Source: an uncultured Collinsella sp.
GTDB taxonomy: Bacteria; Actinomycetota; Coriobacteriia; Coriobacteriales; Coriobacteriaceae
DNA: 64,000 nucleotides
Direction: 5' to 3'
Assembly (NCBI GenBank): GCA_900544095.1
Contig: UQTV01000003.1
Location: forward strand, 1-64,000
Shown: positions 8,033 to 15,939 of the stretch, piece after piece
Numbering within the stretch: the stretch's first letter is position 1
Layout of the letters: every line of letters begins with the position of its first letter
Made by a program: the position numbers and the translations under genes
Notes under the pieces: model-generated
Seen by the model: the letters and a program-made list of their open reading frames with translations, nothing else
Database searches by the model: none
Told to the model about the DNA's origin: nothing

Positions 8033-9133
8033 TTACTCATCCATGAGATAGTAGTGGCCCAGCGCGTCGGCACCCAGGATGGCGTTTGCGACCATCTCGG
8101 GCGTCACCTCAAACGGCATGTTGCACATGGTGTCATCGGGCGCGCAGGCGGCCTCGGCAACAATCATGGCCTGCTCGCGCGTAAGCTCGGCAACGCCAAG
8201 CTCCTTCATCGTGACCGGCAGGCCCAGCTCAATGCAGAAGCCCAAGACTTCCTCGAGTTTCTCAGTCGGAGCATCCTCGAGTACCAGCTGGACGATAGTG
8301 CCAAAGGCGACCTTCTCGCCGTGATACATGCCGTGGCACTCGGGCAGCATCGTCAGACCATTGTGGATGGCATGAGCAGCAGCAAGGCCCGAGCTCTCAA
8401 AGCCAATGCCGGAGAGCAGCGTGTTGGCCTCAATGATGTGCTCGACGGCAGGCGTGAGCGCGCCCTTCTCCAGCGCGACCTTGGCCTTGACGCCATCGGC
8501 CATAAGCGTCTCGTAGCAGAGCTTGGCGAGCGCCAGGCCGGCCATGCCGCCCTTGCCGCCAGCGCAGGTGCCGCCGTCGGCATCGTGCGTCGCCTGGGCC
8601 TCAAAGTAGGTTGCGAGCGCATCGCCCATGCCGGAAACCGTCAGGCGCACCGGGCTCGCCGCGATAACCGTCGTATCCATCAGGACAATATTGGGATTTG
8701 CCTTAAGGAAGAGGTACTTGTCGAACTGGCCGTCATCGGTATAGAGCACCGAAAGCGCCGAACACGGGGCATCGGTCGAAGCAATGGTGGGGCAAATGAT
8801 AACCGGGGATTCCAGGTAATAGGCAACGGCCTTCGCGGTGTCGAGAATCTTGCCGCCACCGACGCCGACGATGATGTCGCAACCGTTGTCGCGAGCGAGC
8901 GCAACCAGGCGATCGACCTCGCCCTTGGAGCACTCGCCGTTAAAGTCCTCAAACAGCAGCTCGGCCTTAGCCTCGGCAAAACCGCCCTCGATCTTGGCAC
9001 CGACACGCTTCTTGCCCGAAGGCGTCACGATGACGAGGGCCTTAGCACCGAGCGGCTCGACATAGGAACCGAGCTTGGCCAGCTCGTCCGGGCCCTGGAT
9101 GTACTTGCTGGGGCTATTGAAAATTGCAGCCAT
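8033..9133 (-). CDS. gldA: glycerol dehydrogenase
   Basis: 366 aa, NAD-dependent glycerol (or 1,2-diol) dehydrogenase giving dihydroxyacetone. Signature stretches are IVGVGGGKILDTAKAVAYY (nucleotide binding), ICPTIASTDAPCSALSVLY, SGMGDALATYFEA with the metal-binding Asp, and the metal histidines in AAAHAIHNGLT and GMYHGEKVAFG. The length and order of motifs match GldA. The start at 9133 lies shortly after the terminator at 9165-9194, so a promoter must fit in 9134-9164 or partial read-through occurs. Its shorter paralogue lies directly downstream. Confidence 0.9.
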   Translation of the reverse strand: MAAIFNSPSKYIQGPDELAKLGSYVEPLGAKALVIVTPSGKKRVGAKIEGGFAEAKAELLFEDFNGECSKGEVDRLVALARDNGCDIIVGVGGGKILDTAKAVAYYLESPVIICPTIASTDAPCSALSVLYTDDGQFDKYLFLKANPNIVLMDTTVIAASPVRLTVSGMGDALATYFEAQATHDADGGTCAGGKGGMAGLALAKLCYETLMADGVKAKVALEKGALTPAVEHIIEANTLLSGIGFESSGLAAAHAIHNGLTMLPECHGMYHGEKVAFGTIVQLVLEDAPTEKLEEVLGFCIELGLPVTMKELGVAELTREQAMIVAEAACAPDDTMCNMPFEVTPEMVANAILGADALGHYYLMDE

Positions 9134-9164
9134 AACTATCCCATTCTCTAAAATAAAAAAGAAA

Positions 9165-9194
9165 GGGGCTCCGTACAGATACGTGCGGAGCCCC
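9165..9194 (-). terminator. rho-independent terminator after the Fe-ADH
   Basis: GGGGCTCCG and CGGAGCCCC pair perfectly around a 12-nt loop; on the minus strand a T-rich run TTTCTTTTTT follows. It ends the gene at 9217-10440. Confidence 0.9.
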
Positions 9195-9216
9195 TCGTTA
9201 CGATAACAAGAGTCGA

Positions 9217-10440
9217 TTAGAAATCGATGTCGGTGTCGTAGTAGCAGGCCTTGAGAATCTTCTCGAAGTCGGCAGCCTTGGTCTCACGCGGGTTCTCGGG
9301 CGTGCAGGCGTCGGTCTCGGCGTTCGCGGCGATCTCGGGAAGCTTGGCGAGGAACTCCTCCTCGGAGACCATCTGCGGGTTCTCGGCGTCGACCTTCACG
9401 CCACCATTCGCGTAATCCTTGATGGACTGCGGAATGTTGAGCTGGTCGTTGAGGTCGCGAATCTTCTGGACGAGCGCGGCGATGAGCTCCTCGTTGGTCT
9501 CGCCGGGAAGGTGCAGGATCTCCTTGGCCACGTAAGCATAACGCTCGGCAGCACGGGGATCCTTGGAGTTCCACTGGATGACCTTGCCCAGGTACATGGC
9601 GTTAGCAGCACCGTGGATGATGTGGCCGTTCTCGAAGGCAGCACCGGTCTTGTGAGCCATGGAGTGAACGATGCCGAGCAGGCCCGAGGAGAAGGCGATA
9701 CCGGCGATGCACTGAGCCTCGTGCATGTGCTGACGGGCCTCATGGTCGCCAGCATAGGACTTGGGCAGCCACTCGACGATCTCGCGGATGCCGTGCAGAG
9801 CGTTGGCGTCGGTGAACATGGAAGCGCAGGTGGAAACGTAGGCCTCCATGCAGTGGGTCAGAGCGTCCATGCCGGTGTGAGCGCACAGCTTGGCGGGCAT
9901 GGTGTAGGTGAGCTCGGGGTCGACGATGGCGACATCAGGGGTGATGTTGAAGTCGGCCAGCGGGTACTTGATGCCCTTGGCGTAGTCGGTAATGACGGAG
10001 AAGGCAGTGACCTCGGTAGCGGTACCGGAGGTAGAGGAGATGGCGCAGAAGTGAGCCTTCTGACGCAGCTCGGGGAAGCTGAACGGCTGGATGATGTTAT
10101 CGAAGGACTCCTCGGGATACTCGTAGAAGACCCACATGGCCTTAGCGGCATCGATGGGCGAGCCGCCGCCGATGGCGATAATCCAGTCGGGCTCGAACTC
10201 GCGCATGGCCTCGGCGCCCTTCATGACCGTCTCGATGGACGGATCGGACTCGACGCCCTCGAACAGCTTGACCTCCATGCCGGCCTCTTTGAGGTCGGCC
10301 TCAACGTCCTGCAGGAACCCGCCGCGGCGCATAGAGCTGCCGCCAGAAACGATGATGGCCTTCTTGCCCTTGAGGTTCTTCACCTCGTGGCGAGCGCCCT
10401 CACCAAAGTACAGATCGCGAGGATTGGTAAAACGTCCCAT
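9217..10440 (-). CDS. iron-containing alcohol dehydrogenase
   Basis: 407 aa, Fe-ADH family, reducing aldehydes or oxidising short alcohols with NAD(H). The cofactor motif is IIAIGGGSPIDAAKAMW; AISSTSGTATEVTAFSVITD is the typical segment after it; metal ligands lie in HTGMDALTHCMEAYVS, HSMAHKTGA and ENGHIIHGAANAMYLG. The C-terminus (PRETKAADFEKILKACY) resembles butanol and propanediol dehydrogenases of fermenting gut bacteria. Start at 10440 with AGGAGG 7 bp upstream; the frame is open to 10491. Codon usage is strongly biased, consistent with a highly expressed fermentation enzyme (inference). Confidence 0.92.
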   Translation of the reverse strand: MGRFTNPRDLYFGEGARHEVKNLKGKKAIIVSGGSSMRRGGFLQDVEADLKEAGMEVKLFEGVESDPSIETVMKGAEAMREFEPDWIIAIGGGSPIDAAKAMWVFYEYPEESFDNIIQPFSFPELRQKAHFCAISSTSGTATEVTAFSVITDYAKGIKYPLADFNITPDVAIVDPELTYTMPAKLCAHTGMDALTHCMEAYVSTCASMFTDANALHGIREIVEWLPKSYAGDHEARQHMHEAQCIAGIAFSSGLLGIVHSMAHKTGAAFENGHIIHGAANAMYLGKVIQWNSKDPRAAERYAYVAKEILHLPGETNEELIAALVQKIRDLNDQLNIPQSIKDYANGGVKVDAENPQMVSEEEFLAKLPEIAANAETDACTPENPRETKAADFEKILKACYYDTDIDF

Positions 10441-10940
10441 ACTGTGCCTCCTAAACAAGCCCCTCTTAGACTTGCGTATATAACGGAGCACCCGATTGGC
10501 TCCGTTAGGACCGTTTTGCGCGTTGCCGGCGATGACAATACGCGATGTCTAAACGTCTCAACGCTCAGACAAACACTATTCTACCGTTCTGGTTGGTCAG
10601 TTATTCACCTAAAGCCGACAATGATGAAACGTTTTTTCTATCCCTGAAGACCCTTGTGGGGCATTCATACTCCCAAGCTGGGCAAACGTTTTATCAAGGT
10701 TGACCACATATCCCGGGCAGGACTGTGGCCCTCCAAAATGTGCCCCGTTCGCCGCCAAAAATCGACCGTTTGCGGCATCGTGATACCACTCAGTCGTCCA
10801 AGGTGCCGACATTTGTGCGACATCCGTCTTCGTGGTGCAAAGGTGCATGTCCAAGTGCGGCACCCCCGGTGTGCCACATGCGGGTAAACTAGAACCTTAT
10901 ATAGAGACATTTGAACCCTAACCGCAGCAAAGGAGGCCCC
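10441..10940. other. 500-bp divergent regulatory gap
   Basis: No open frame here is convincing. Two copies of the 8-bp palindrome AAACGTTT lie 57 bp apart (10627-10634 and 10684-10691), a spacing and core typical of LacI/CcpA-type sites. The gap must contain the promoters of the Fe-ADH (minus) and of the TPR pair (plus). Confidence 0.4.
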
Positions 10941-12017
10941 ATGGCATTCGATCCCCTTCAAGAGGATTGCCATCGCCTCGTTCTTGAGGCCTTGCGCCGC
11001 GACAATATCCCGCTCACCGACGGTGCCGCCGTAGAGCGTCTGATGGAACAATTCACCCGCAACCCCGCGCCGCTCATCGTGCACGACCGCGACCGCGCCG
11101 GGCACCTCATTGCCAAGGTGGTCGAGGCTGTCGACTACCGCATTCCCTTTATCCCTGACGATACCCAGGCAGAGCAAGAAGAGGCCGCTGCCGAGAACAT
11201 GCTTCGCGAGGCAGCCGCGCTCGACCCCACCAACTGGGATGCCCAGCGCATGCTGACCGCCCTCACCGCCAACTCCAACGAGGAGTACGTACAGTACTTG
11301 GTATCCAAGCGCGATGAAGTCGAGCACGACCTGGCACTCAAGATCGCCTCGGCGCAGGACCCCTACGAGCGTGAGGCCGCAGGCGACCTTATGCGCCGTC
11401 CCTACCTGCGCTGGCTTGCCGCCCTTGCGTCACGCGCCCTCATTAGCGGCCGCTATCGCATGTCGCTCGAAGCCGCAAACTGCAGCCTCGACTTTGCCCC
11501 CAACGATCCGGCCGGCGTCCGCCACACCGCAATGCTCGCCATGGCTAAGCTCGAATACCCCGCCGAGGAGCTCAAGCGCTTTCGCTCTGCCCACTCCGTC
11601 CCCTATCTCACCAACACGCCGCTACGCCGTCGTCCCAAGGACGCGGAGCGCGACTTGGACCCATGGACGCTCATCGCGCTGATGAGCGCTGCCTGGCGCG
11701 AGCTGGACTACGAGGGTGCCGAGCACTACTTGCGCATCCTTGCACGCTCGTGCCCACACGCAGCCGAGGCGCTCTATTTCCAAACCGAGTTTCCCGATGG
11801 CGTCTATGCCCGCGTCAACGTGGGCGTGGGCTCCACCGACGAGCTTGTCCTTGCGCTGTCCGAGGCGACGCCGGTACTGCAAGAGGGCTTGGGCGCCCCC
11901 GACAACGCCAGCTTTGCCGCCTGGGTCGCCACCAACGATATCGTGCGTTCCCAGATTGACGAGCGCATCCTGCGGGCGGCCGAGCAGGGCCTGCCGTTTA
12001 AGGGAGGAGACCTCTAA
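10941..12017 (+). CDS. unknown TPR-like helical protein, first of a tandem pair
   Basis: 358 aa, soluble, almost entirely helical, with no signal peptide or membrane segment. I do not recognise a named family. Residues about 165-215 (RWLAALASRALISGRYRMSL, then DPAGVRHTAMLAMAKL) look like tetratricopeptide helices, and a further pair lies near residues 245-280. The downstream gene at 12017 shares the same architecture and motifs, so the two are paralogues. AAAGGAGG lies 5 bp before the ATG. The stop overlaps the next start as TAATG, which indicates translational coupling. The position, directly ahead of the murT-gatD fusion, suggests a role connected to cell-wall amidation or division, but nothing in the sequence proves it. 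Confidence 0.75.
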   Translation: MAFDPLQEDCHRLVLEALRRDNIPLTDGAAVERLMEQFTRNPAPLIVHDRDRAGHLIAKVVEAVDYRIPFIPDDTQAEQEEAAAENMLREAAALDPTNWDAQRMLTALTANSNEEYVQYLVSKRDEVEHDLALKIASAQDPYEREAAGDLMRRPYLRWLAALASRALISGRYRMSLEAANCSLDFAPNDPAGVRHTAMLAMAKLEYPAEELKRFRSAHSVPYLTNTPLRRRPKDAERDLDPWTLIALMSAAWRELDYEGAEHYLRILARSCPHAAEALYFQTEFPDGVYARVNVGVGSTDELVLALSEATPVLQEGLGAPDNASFAAWVATNDIVRSQIDERILRAAEQGLPFKGGDL

Positions 12018-13060
12018 TGGATCCGAGCGTCTACATCCCCGCCTACCTGGAGCGCGCCTACCTTGCGTCGCACCCCGAACTCACCGATGCAGCACGCGAG
12101 CTTGTCCATAACGACGTGAGCGTCAACCCTCATAAGTATGCGCAGACCGAGCATGCCCAGGCACTGCTGTCCTATGCAGGCGTCCACCGCCACCTGCTCG
12201 ACGAGCTCCATCGCATCGAGGACATGGGCAGCGACGAGGAGTTTGAACAGACGCGCAACCACCTGTTCGACGATACGCGCGATGAGCTGCTCAAGATCGT
12301 CCGCGTCGACGCGCTGGCCGTCGATGCCCAGCTGCTCGCCATCATTTTGGCGGACACGCCCGTCGACGCCTGTCTGGGCGACCTGATGAAACTCGAGGCG
12401 ACCACGACCGATTACCTGCAGCAAAGCGTGCCCGGGTTCGACATGGAGGCCCCGCACTACTGGGCCAACAAGGTGCTGGCAGACGGCGTGACGGCGGCCG
12501 ATCTCACCGTAAGCGAGCCGGCTCTTATCGGGTGGCTCCACACGCTCGAGGCCATCTCGCAGCTGTGCATGGCGAGCGCTCGCTACCGTGCTGCCGCCAA
12601 CTACGCCCGCCGCGTCCTTAAGGCGGAAGGCTATCCCACCCGAGCTGCAGGCACCGTGCTACTCGCCCTCGCTCGCCTAGAAGACGAGGACGGCTTTTTT
12701 GCCCTGGCCCACCAGCTCGAGGAGCAGATGGGGGCCGATGCCCTCGAGAACTCCCCCTGGTACCTGCTCGCCCGCACGATCTTGCTGTTCAAAACGAACA
12801 AGATGCGCCCGGCGACACGCGCGCTGCGTGAGTTTGCCAACCGCTGCGAGGGCGGCGCGTTCTTTTTGCTGAACCCCATGTATCAGACGCCGTACCTTCC
12901 CTGCCGGCCCGAACCGCACGACCCCTGGGACCTTTCGCATCAGGCAGTTTGGGAGGCCGACGGCATCATCTCGGATACTCCCGACTTTGCCCCCTGGGCC
13001 AGCGCTTGCGAAGACGTATCGCAGCTTGCCCAGGAATTTGCGCGCCGTTACGGCTTTTAA
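12017..13060 (+). CDS. unknown TPR-like helical protein, second of a tandem pair
   Basis: 347 aa, soluble, helical. The core (IGWLHTLEAISQLCMASARY, then YARRVLKAEG and GTVLLALARLED) repeats the pattern seen in the preceding gene, so this is its tandem paralogue; the N- and C-terminal parts have diverged. No catalytic motif is visible. The start ATG shares one base with the upstream stop and follows GGGAGGAG. The murT-gatD fusion begins 45 bp downstream on the same strand with no terminator between, so all three are probably one transcript. Both proteins could be structural or adaptor components; I do not assign a function. Confidence 0.75.
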   Translation: MDPSVYIPAYLERAYLASHPELTDAARELVHNDVSVNPHKYAQTEHAQALLSYAGVHRHLLDELHRIEDMGSDEEFEQTRNHLFDDTRDELLKIVRVDALAVDAQLLAIILADTPVDACLGDLMKLEATTTDYLQQSVPGFDMEAPHYWANKVLADGVTAADLTVSEPALIGWLHTLEAISQLCMASARYRAAANYARRVLKAEGYPTRAAGTVLLALARLEDEDGFFALAHQLEEQMGADALENSPWYLLARTILLFKTNKMRPATRALREFANRCEGGAFFLLNPMYQTPYLPCRPEPHDPWDLSHQAVWEADGIISDTPDFAPWASACEDVSQLAQEFARRYGF

Positions 13061-13105
13061 CGGCGCAAACGCCACGACCATGTCATTCACGTTAGGAACG
13101 GCTTC

Positions 13106-15283
13106 ATGAACTTCCGCTCATCTCTCGCCTGCACCTCGAGCGATATCGCCCGCTGGGGGCTGCGCTCCGTCCTTAAGCGCCAGGGCGGCGTACTCCCCGG
13201 CCGCATCGCCATGAAGATCGACCCCGAGCTGCTAAGCGACCTCGCGGGCCTTGTCGACCGCAGCGTGGTGATCACCGGCACCAACGGTAAGACCACCACC
13301 TCCAACCTCATCGCCGATGCCGTTGCCGCCAGCGGCGCCACCGTGGTATGCAACCGCGCCGGAAACAACATGGAGCCGGGCGTGGTTGGTGCCCTGCTCG
13401 AGGCGCGTGGCAACCTTAAGCGAACCGCCAGCAGCAAGCGCGTAGGCGTCTTTGAGTGCGACGAGCTCTACACGGTGCGCGTCCTGCCCAAGCTCAAGCC
13501 GACCTACTTTGTGCTGCTCAACCTGTTCCGCGACCAGCTGGACCGCTACGGTGAGATCGACCACACCCAGGACGTCATCGCCCACGCGCTGGAGCTTTCG
13601 CCGACAACGACGCTCATCTATAACGCCGACGATCCGCTGTGCGCCTCGATCGCCGCGCGCGTCCCCAATATGAGCATCGCCTTTGGCATCGACGGCGCCA
13701 CGGACACCGAGTCCGATCGCATTAGCGACTCGCGTTTTTGCTCGCAGTGCAACGCGCCGCTGGAGTATGACTATGTGCAATACGGCCAGCTCGGCGCCTA
13801 CCATTGCCCCTCGTGCGGTTGGGCACGCCCTGCGCTTGTCCGTCGCGTGACGGGCGTGGAGCTCGGCTGCGACGGCTACGATTTTGACCTGGTCTTTGGA
13901 TCTGCGTCCAACGCGGCTGCCGTACACATCGCCACGCGCTACAACGGTCTGTACATGGTCTACAACGTTGCCGCCGCATTCTTTGCCGCACATGAGTTGG
14001 GCGTGGATACGGCGCACCTGCAGCCCACGCTCGATGCCTACGTCCCCGCCGGCGGACGCATGGGCCGCTGGAACATTGCCGGCCGCACCGTCGAGGCAAA
14101 CCTGGCCAAAAATCCCGTGGGCTTCGATCGCCAGATTCAGTCCATTAAAACGGCAGGCGGCAGGCTCTGCGCCTTCTTCCTGAACGACAACGACGCCGAC
14201 GGCCACGATGTCTCGTGGATCTACGACGTCGACTTCGAGCGCATCGCCGATACCCCAGGGCTTATCGCCTTTGTCGGGGGTACGCGCGCGCACGATATGC
14301 AGGTACGCCTGAAGTACGCCGGCATCGACGCCGCCATCATCTCGAATATCGAGCAGGCGATCGGCGCCGTGGCAGACGAGGAGGCTGGCGATACTTTCTA
14401 CGCCGTCGCCAACTACACGGCCTTCCCGCCGCTGGTCAAGGAGCTCGACGAGCTTAAGGGCGCCGATGCGAGCTCGGTTGCCTCCCACGCCGCAACGCGC
14501 GCCAATGGCAGCGCTGTCCCCACCGATATTGCGCCGGTCGAGCTCTCGCGCCCCCTGCGCATCGTCTACCTGTATCCCGATGCCCTCAACCTCTATGGTG
14601 ACGGCGGCAACGTCATTGCCCTCGAGCGCCGCTGCGCCTGGCGCGGCATTCCCGTGCGTGTGGACGAGGTCCGCATGGGCGAGTCGCTCGATCTCGCCGA
14701 CGCCGACATCGTTATGATGGGCGGTGGCTCTGACCGCGACCAGCTTGCCGTGGCACACGAGCTGCTCGCTCAAAAAGACAAGGTCGCGGCCTATGTTGAG
14801 GATGGCGGCTCGCTGCTCGCCATCTGCGGCAGCTATCAGCTGCTCGGCCGTTCGTACTATATGGGTGAGAATCGCATCGAGGGCCTGGGTGTCATTGCCG
14901 CCGAGACCGTGCGCGGCTCCGACCGCCTGATCGGCAACGTCGCCGTCAAGACCGACCTGGCACCCGAGCCCTTTGTGGGATTCGAGAACCACGGCGGCCG
15001 CACTCTGCTCGATGCGGAGGCCACGCCGTTCGGAACGTCCGTCGTCACGGGTACCGGCAACAACGGCGACGATGGCTTTGAGGGCCTCATCTACAAGGGC
15101 GTCATCGGCACGTACCTGCACGGACCAGCGCTACCCAAGAACCCCGAGCTCGCCGACTGGCTCATCGCCCACGCCCTTGAGCGCCGTGGCGACGCACAGG
15201 CCGCCGCCCTGCTGCCGCTCAAGCCCCTCGACGACACCTACGAGCACGCCGCCCACGACGCCGCGATGAAGCTCCTCCCCTAA
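13106..15283 (+). CDS. murT-gatD: MurT-GatD fusion, lipid II isoglutaminyl synthase in one chain
   Basis: 725 aa. Lipid II isoglutaminyl synthase amidates D-Glu of the peptidoglycan stem peptide at the membrane face. In Staphylococcus and Streptococcus it is two proteins, MurT and GatD; here both are in one frame. MurT part: Mur-ligase P-loop ITGTNGKTTT (Lys62), NRAGNNMEPGV, the four-cysteine zinc ribbon at Cys212, Cys215, Cys234 and Cys237, then a DUF1727 C-terminal region to about residue 450. A Ser/Ala-rich linker of about 35 residues follows. GatD part from about 488: VYLYPDALNLYGDGGNVIAL, nucleophile Cys574 in LLAICGSYQLLG and His672 in IGTYLHGP. Both active sites look intact. It follows two TPR-like unknowns 45 bp upstream and ends in a strong terminator. 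Confidence 0.93.
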   Translation: MNFRSSLACTSSDIARWGLRSVLKRQGGVLPGRIAMKIDPELLSDLAGLVDRSVVITGTNGKTTTSNLIADAVAASGATVVCNRAGNNMEPGVVGALLEARGNLKRTASSKRVGVFECDELYTVRVLPKLKPTYFVLLNLFRDQLDRYGEIDHTQDVIAHALELSPTTTLIYNADDPLCASIAARVPNMSIAFGIDGATDTESDRISDSRFCSQCNAPLEYDYVQYGQLGAYHCPSCGWARPALVRRVTGVELGCDGYDFDLVFGSASNAAAVHIATRYNGLYMVYNVAAAFFAAHELGVDTAHLQPTLDAYVPAGGRMGRWNIAGRTVEANLAKNPVGFDRQIQSIKTAGGRLCAFFLNDNDADGHDVSWIYDVDFERIADTPGLIAFVGGTRAHDMQVRLKYAGIDAAIISNIEQAIGAVADEEAGDTFYAVANYTAFPPLVKELDELKGADASSVASHAATRANGSAVPTDIAPVELSRPLRIVYLYPDALNLYGDGGNVIALERRCAWRGIPVRVDEVRMGESLDLADADIVMMGGGSDRDQLAVAHELLAQKDKVAAYVEDGGSLLAICGSYQLLGRSYYMGENRIEGLGVIAAETVRGSDRLIGNVAVKTDLAPEPFVGFENHGGRTLLDAEATPFGTSVVTGTGNNGDDGFEGLIYKGVIGTYLHGPALPKNPELADWLIAHALERRGDAQAAALLPLKPLDDTYEHAAHDAAMKLLP

Positions 15284-15289
15284 CGACCC

Positions 15290-15326
15290 AACCACCACAA
15301 AGGGGACAGGCACCTTTGTGGTGGTT
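15290..15326 (+). terminator. terminator after murT-gatD; member of palindrome family A
   Basis: AACCACCACAAAGG pairs with CCTTTGTGGTGGTT over 14 bp around the loop GGACAGGCA, followed by TTTT. The same palindrome recurs at 49116, 58208, 59165 and 60753. Confidence 0.85.
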
Positions 15327-15347
15327 TTGACCCGCCACGGCAGTTTG

Positions 15348-15482
15348 CCTCAATCTGTAACATCTAGACCGTTAAAAGTCGTCTTACTGTTACAGATTGA
15401 GATATTCGTCCCGACGCCCGCCGTCTGTCTCGATCTGTAACAGATAGAGCCGATTTGCCCGCCCAGATGTTACAGATTGAGA
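15348..15482. repeat. two 80-bp-period inverted repeats (ATCTGTAACA family)
   Basis: Copy 1: CTCAATCTGTAACA (15349-15362) pairs with TGTTACAGATTGAG (15388-15401). Copy 2: TCTCGATCTGTAACA (15428-15442) pairs with TGTTACAGATTGAGA (15468-15482) with one mismatch. Both loops are exactly 25 nt but their sequences differ. The repeats start 80 bp apart. They lie about 100 bp upstream of tRNA-Glu. The role is unknown; four copies of one 12-13-bp site could be a regulator-binding cluster. Confidence 0.75.
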
Positions 15483-15583
15483 TGTTTGAATATCGGGATA
15501 GAGAGTCAGCTCCTGTGTGGTGGTTTTCCAGTTTACCAACGATATACGCGCCGGCAAAAAAGTCTGCTATACTCTTTCCCGCT

Positions 15584-15660
15584 GTCCCCATCGTCTAGCG
15601 GCCAAGGACGCCACCCTTTCAAGGTGGATATCGCGGGTTCGAATCCCGCTGGGGGCACCA
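15584..15660 (+). tRNA. tRNA-Glu (TTC)
   Basis: A complete 77-nt cloverleaf with encoded CCA. The acceptor stem pairs GTCCCCA with TGGGGGC, the anticodon arm is CCACC-CTTTCAA-GGTGG with anticodon TTC, and the T-arm is GCGGGTTCGAATCCCGC. A terminator stands 12 bp downstream. The 3' 18 bases are repeated exactly 189 bp further on. Confidence 0.97.
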
Positions 15661-15849
15661 CAGAATCTGAGAAGCCCGTTACCAATTCGGTAGCGGGCTT
15701 TTTGCTACCCATGCGCCGGGATTCGAACCCGACAGGGTGCGGAGCTGAGGAAACGCGCAAGCGTTTTCCAGCGCAGCACGCAAGGAGCGGAGCGACGCAG
15801 CGGAAGCGAGCGGCGGAAGCCGCACGCGGACATCCCGCTGGGGGCACCA
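15643..15849 (+). mobile_element. T-arm-bounded structured element behind tRNA-Glu
   Basis: An exact 18-bp direct repeat of the tRNA-Glu 3' end (15643-15660 and 15832-15849, ending GGGGGCACCA) bounds about 171 bp. Inside, in order, are the tRNA terminator, an inverted copy of the T-loop (CGGGATTCGAACCC, 15717-15730), an AAACGC/GCGTTT hairpin (15751-15767) and a GGCGGAAGCCGC hairpin near 15812-15823. No gene fits. The layout matches attL/attR of a tRNA-targeted integration reduced to a very small element, and the same order of parts is found behind tmRNA at 35580-35790. The mobile-element label is inference. Confidence 0.5.
15672..15703 (+). terminator. tRNA-Glu terminator
   Basis: AAGCCCGTTACC pairs with GGTAGCGGGCTT (one G-T pair) around loop AATTC, followed by TTTT. 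Confidence 0.9.
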
Positions 15850-15862
15850 ACTTTAAAATGTT

Positions 15863-15903
15863 CGAACCCGCCGGATGTAAGGTCCGACGGGTTCGTTCTT
15901 TTT
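15863..15903 (+). terminator. terminator at the far end of the tRNA-Glu element
   Basis: CGAACCCGCCGGA pairs with TCCGACGGGTTCG (one mismatch) and is followed by TTCTTTTT. It faces the convergent gene at 15940 and could serve both sides. Confidence 0.75.
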
Positions 15904-15939
15904 GCCGTTATAAGACGAAAAGTACTCAACGCCCTTGCG

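Noticed and set aside
10609..10863. 84-aa minus-strand open frame between the Fe-ADH and the TPR pair
   Set aside because: No ribosome site, no hydrophobic or conserved pattern, and codon use unlike neighbours.
15704..15740. a second tRNA gene on the minus strand
   Set aside because: Only a T-loop-like fragment is present; no acceptor, D-arm or anticodon arm can be formed.
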